8,096 nt of DNA, taken from an uncultured Phaeodactylibacter sp. Its GTDB lineage: Bacteria > Bacteroidota > Bacteroidia > Chitinophagales > Saprospiraceae. The DNA is taken from assembly GCA_913062745.1 (NCBI GenBank), contig CAJXXJ010000143.1:1-8096 (forward strand), given 5' to 3'. Shown here piece after piece: positions 6,957 through 8,096 of this stretch (positions are counted from its first letter, which is position 1; every line of letters starts with the position of its first letter). Made by a program: the position numbers and the translations under genes. The notes beneath the pieces were generated by a model. That model worked only from the letters and a program-made list of their open reading frames with translations, did not search any database and was not told where the DNA came from.

Positions 6957-7075
6957 AAGGCTGTACAGAGAATTGACACTACTGTGCTATCTTCTGTCGG
7001 AAAACAATCAGTAGATAGACTCCCAACATAATAATGCGATGGCAGTGTTAACTGCACAAGCCCCAAGCAGAGTGC

Positions 7076-8096
7076 ATGAAACAAGTATATGAGGTCCGGT
7101 ATATCAGCGAACAGCTTCCACGAACCAAACGGTATGGTATGTATACCGCCGTCGTGGCGCTTTTGGTCGTTCCGGTTTTTTACTATCTGGACCGGACTGA
7201 GCTGGGGATCGAGGGCTCCCTGCCCTGGCGGATGGTGGTTGTAGCTGGTGCGGCACTTTATCTGCTCGCCCGGCTCTTTCGCGCCAATCCGCTCGCTATT
7301 CTCCACTTTTATGCAGCCTCTCTCAGCCTGTATCTGCTTTCCATGACGGGGCTGGCCACTAAACTCTACCTGGCTGAGAACAGTGATTACGAACAGCAGT
7401 TTGCCGTGACGGTTGGCACCATTATGACCTGGATCGTGATCACCCTTACCGCTCAGGGAGCACGGCCCTACCTGAAGTGGGTCAGCCTGGCTTTTTCACT
7501 CTACTACCTCGGCATGGTGCTGTTTATGGATCCGGCCAATGTCGGCTACCCGGTCACGCTAATGGTTATCGGGCTGTTTTCCTTTTTGCTGTTGCGCAAT
7601 CAGGAGCGGCAGGAACGCGAGAAGGCCTATTACCTATACGAACTGGAGACCAGGGAGCAGTTCATTACCCGGCAGCGGGAAGAACTGGAGGAAGCTAACG
7701 CCAACCTCGTAGGCTTCAACTATGCTATCACGCATGACCTGAAGGGGCCGCTGCGCCGCGCGCAGTCTTTTGCTCAGCTGGTGGAGCGGCGGCTGCCGCT
7801 GGAAGAAAGGGCCGAGCTCCTGGAGTTTTTTGAGCACATCAATACCAATCTGCACAAAATATCCGAGATCATCGACGGCTTGCTCCTGCTTAGCCAAATT
7901 GGCAAATCAGCTATGAAGTATGAGTTGATCGACCTAAATGCAGCAGCAAAGGACATCTGGGAGGAGGTGCTGCCGCCTGATTCGGAGGGGAAAGTAGAGT
8001 TTGTGCTGCACCCTCTTCATACCGTTGAAGCAGACCCCGGCCTGATGTGGCACGTTTTCAATAACTTCTTTGGCAACGCGGTTAAGTATTCGAAAT
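7076..8096 (+). CDS. Membrane sensor histidine kinase, 3' end cut by the window edge
   Basis: An open frame of 340 codons runs off the right edge. It encodes a two-component sensor kinase of the inner membrane. Six hydrophobic segments are seen at residues about 21-38, 51-68, 72-95, 109-126, 133-151 and 156-173, with only short loops, so no large periplasmic sensor domain exists. A charged coiled-coil-like linker (175-212, rich in E, R and Q) leads to the HisKA dimerisation domain with H box NYAITHDLKGPLRR; His220 is the predicted phosphorylation site. The ATPase domain begins at about residue 290 and shows the N box FNNFFGNAVKYSK at 328-340; the G boxes lie beyond the window. ATG 7076 is the first usable start after an in-frame TAA at 7049. 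No response regulator is in the window; one may follow. The signal sensed is unknown. Confidence 0.9.
   Translation, partial: MKQVYEVRYISEQLPRTKRYGMYTAVVALLVVPVFYYLDRTELGIEGSLPWRMVVVAGAALYLLARLFRANPLAILHFYAASLSLYLLSMTGLATKLYLAENSDYEQQFAVTVGTIMTWIVITLTAQGARPYLKWVSLAFSLYYLGMVLFMDPANVGYPVTLMVIGLFSFLLLRNQERQEREKAYYLYELETREQFITRQREELEEANANLVGFNYAITHDLKGPLRRAQSFAQLVERRLPLEERAELLEFFEHINTNLHKISEIIDGLLLLSQIGKSAMKYELIDLNAAAKDIWEEVLPPDSEGKVEFVLHPLHTVEADPGLMWHVFNNFFGNAVKYSK

Noticed and set aside
6979..7018. Interleaved inverted repeats (CTACTG/CAGTAG and CTATCT/AGATAG) in the gap before the kinase, possible switching leader
   Set aside because: Each arm is 6 bp and AT-containing, with no T run and no known riboswitch features; too weak to call.
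7042..7055. Small inverted repeat GCAGT-GTTA-ACTGC ahead of the histidine kinase, possible operator
   Set aside because: Arms are only 5 bp, a size expected by chance, and no second copy was seen nearby.
7039..7092. Short open frame of 17 codons just before the histidine kinase
   Set aside because: It has no ribosome-binding site, overlaps the kinase start and has no distinguishing composition; probably chance.

Overview
The window looks like a chromosomal segment of a moderately GC-rich Bacteroidota species, most likely from the Saprospiria (Lewinella/Haliscomenobacter-like). This placement is inferred from gene families and signal style, not from a search. The reasons are a Bacteroidota-style membrane-anchored Do/HtrA protease, a lone acyl-CoA carboxylase beta subunit, starts with weak or no Shine-Dalgarno, one exact match to the Bacteroidota -7 promoter element TAnnTTTG, and secreted proteins of types I associate with this group.

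Layout, all genes on the + strand. Positions 1-72 hold the end of an upstream unit, closed by a strong hairpin terminator with 12-bp perfect arms. A two-PDZ HtrA-type serine protease (183-1607) follows, then an MCC-type carboxyltransferase subunit (1660-3294) and a 40-residue single-pass membrane protein (3362-3484). Next come two tandem, clearly paralogous secreted proteins (3518-4525 and 4551-5210). The first carries an extra C-terminal domain. The pair ends at a probable terminator overlapping the last codons of the second gene. A THUMP-type rRNA methyltransferase (5373-6503) is followed after 6 bp by a small secreted protein probably starting at TTG (6510-6956). A six-helix membrane histidine kinase (7076 onward) runs off the right edge, cut inside its ATPase domain. 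It is a real gene although no stop codon is present in the window.

Functionally the window is a mix of housekeeping (envelope protein quality control, acyl-CoA carboxylation, rRNA modification) and lineage-specific secreted or membrane proteins of unknown role. There is no sign of a mobile element, CRISPR array, phage, tRNA or rRNA. The least explained parts are the paralogous secreted pair with its possible degenerate OmpA-like tail, the 40-residue membrane protein, the small secreted protein with a distinctive C-terminal motif, and the unassigned membrane sensor of the kinase. I do not see a convincing new multi-gene defence or metabolic system here.
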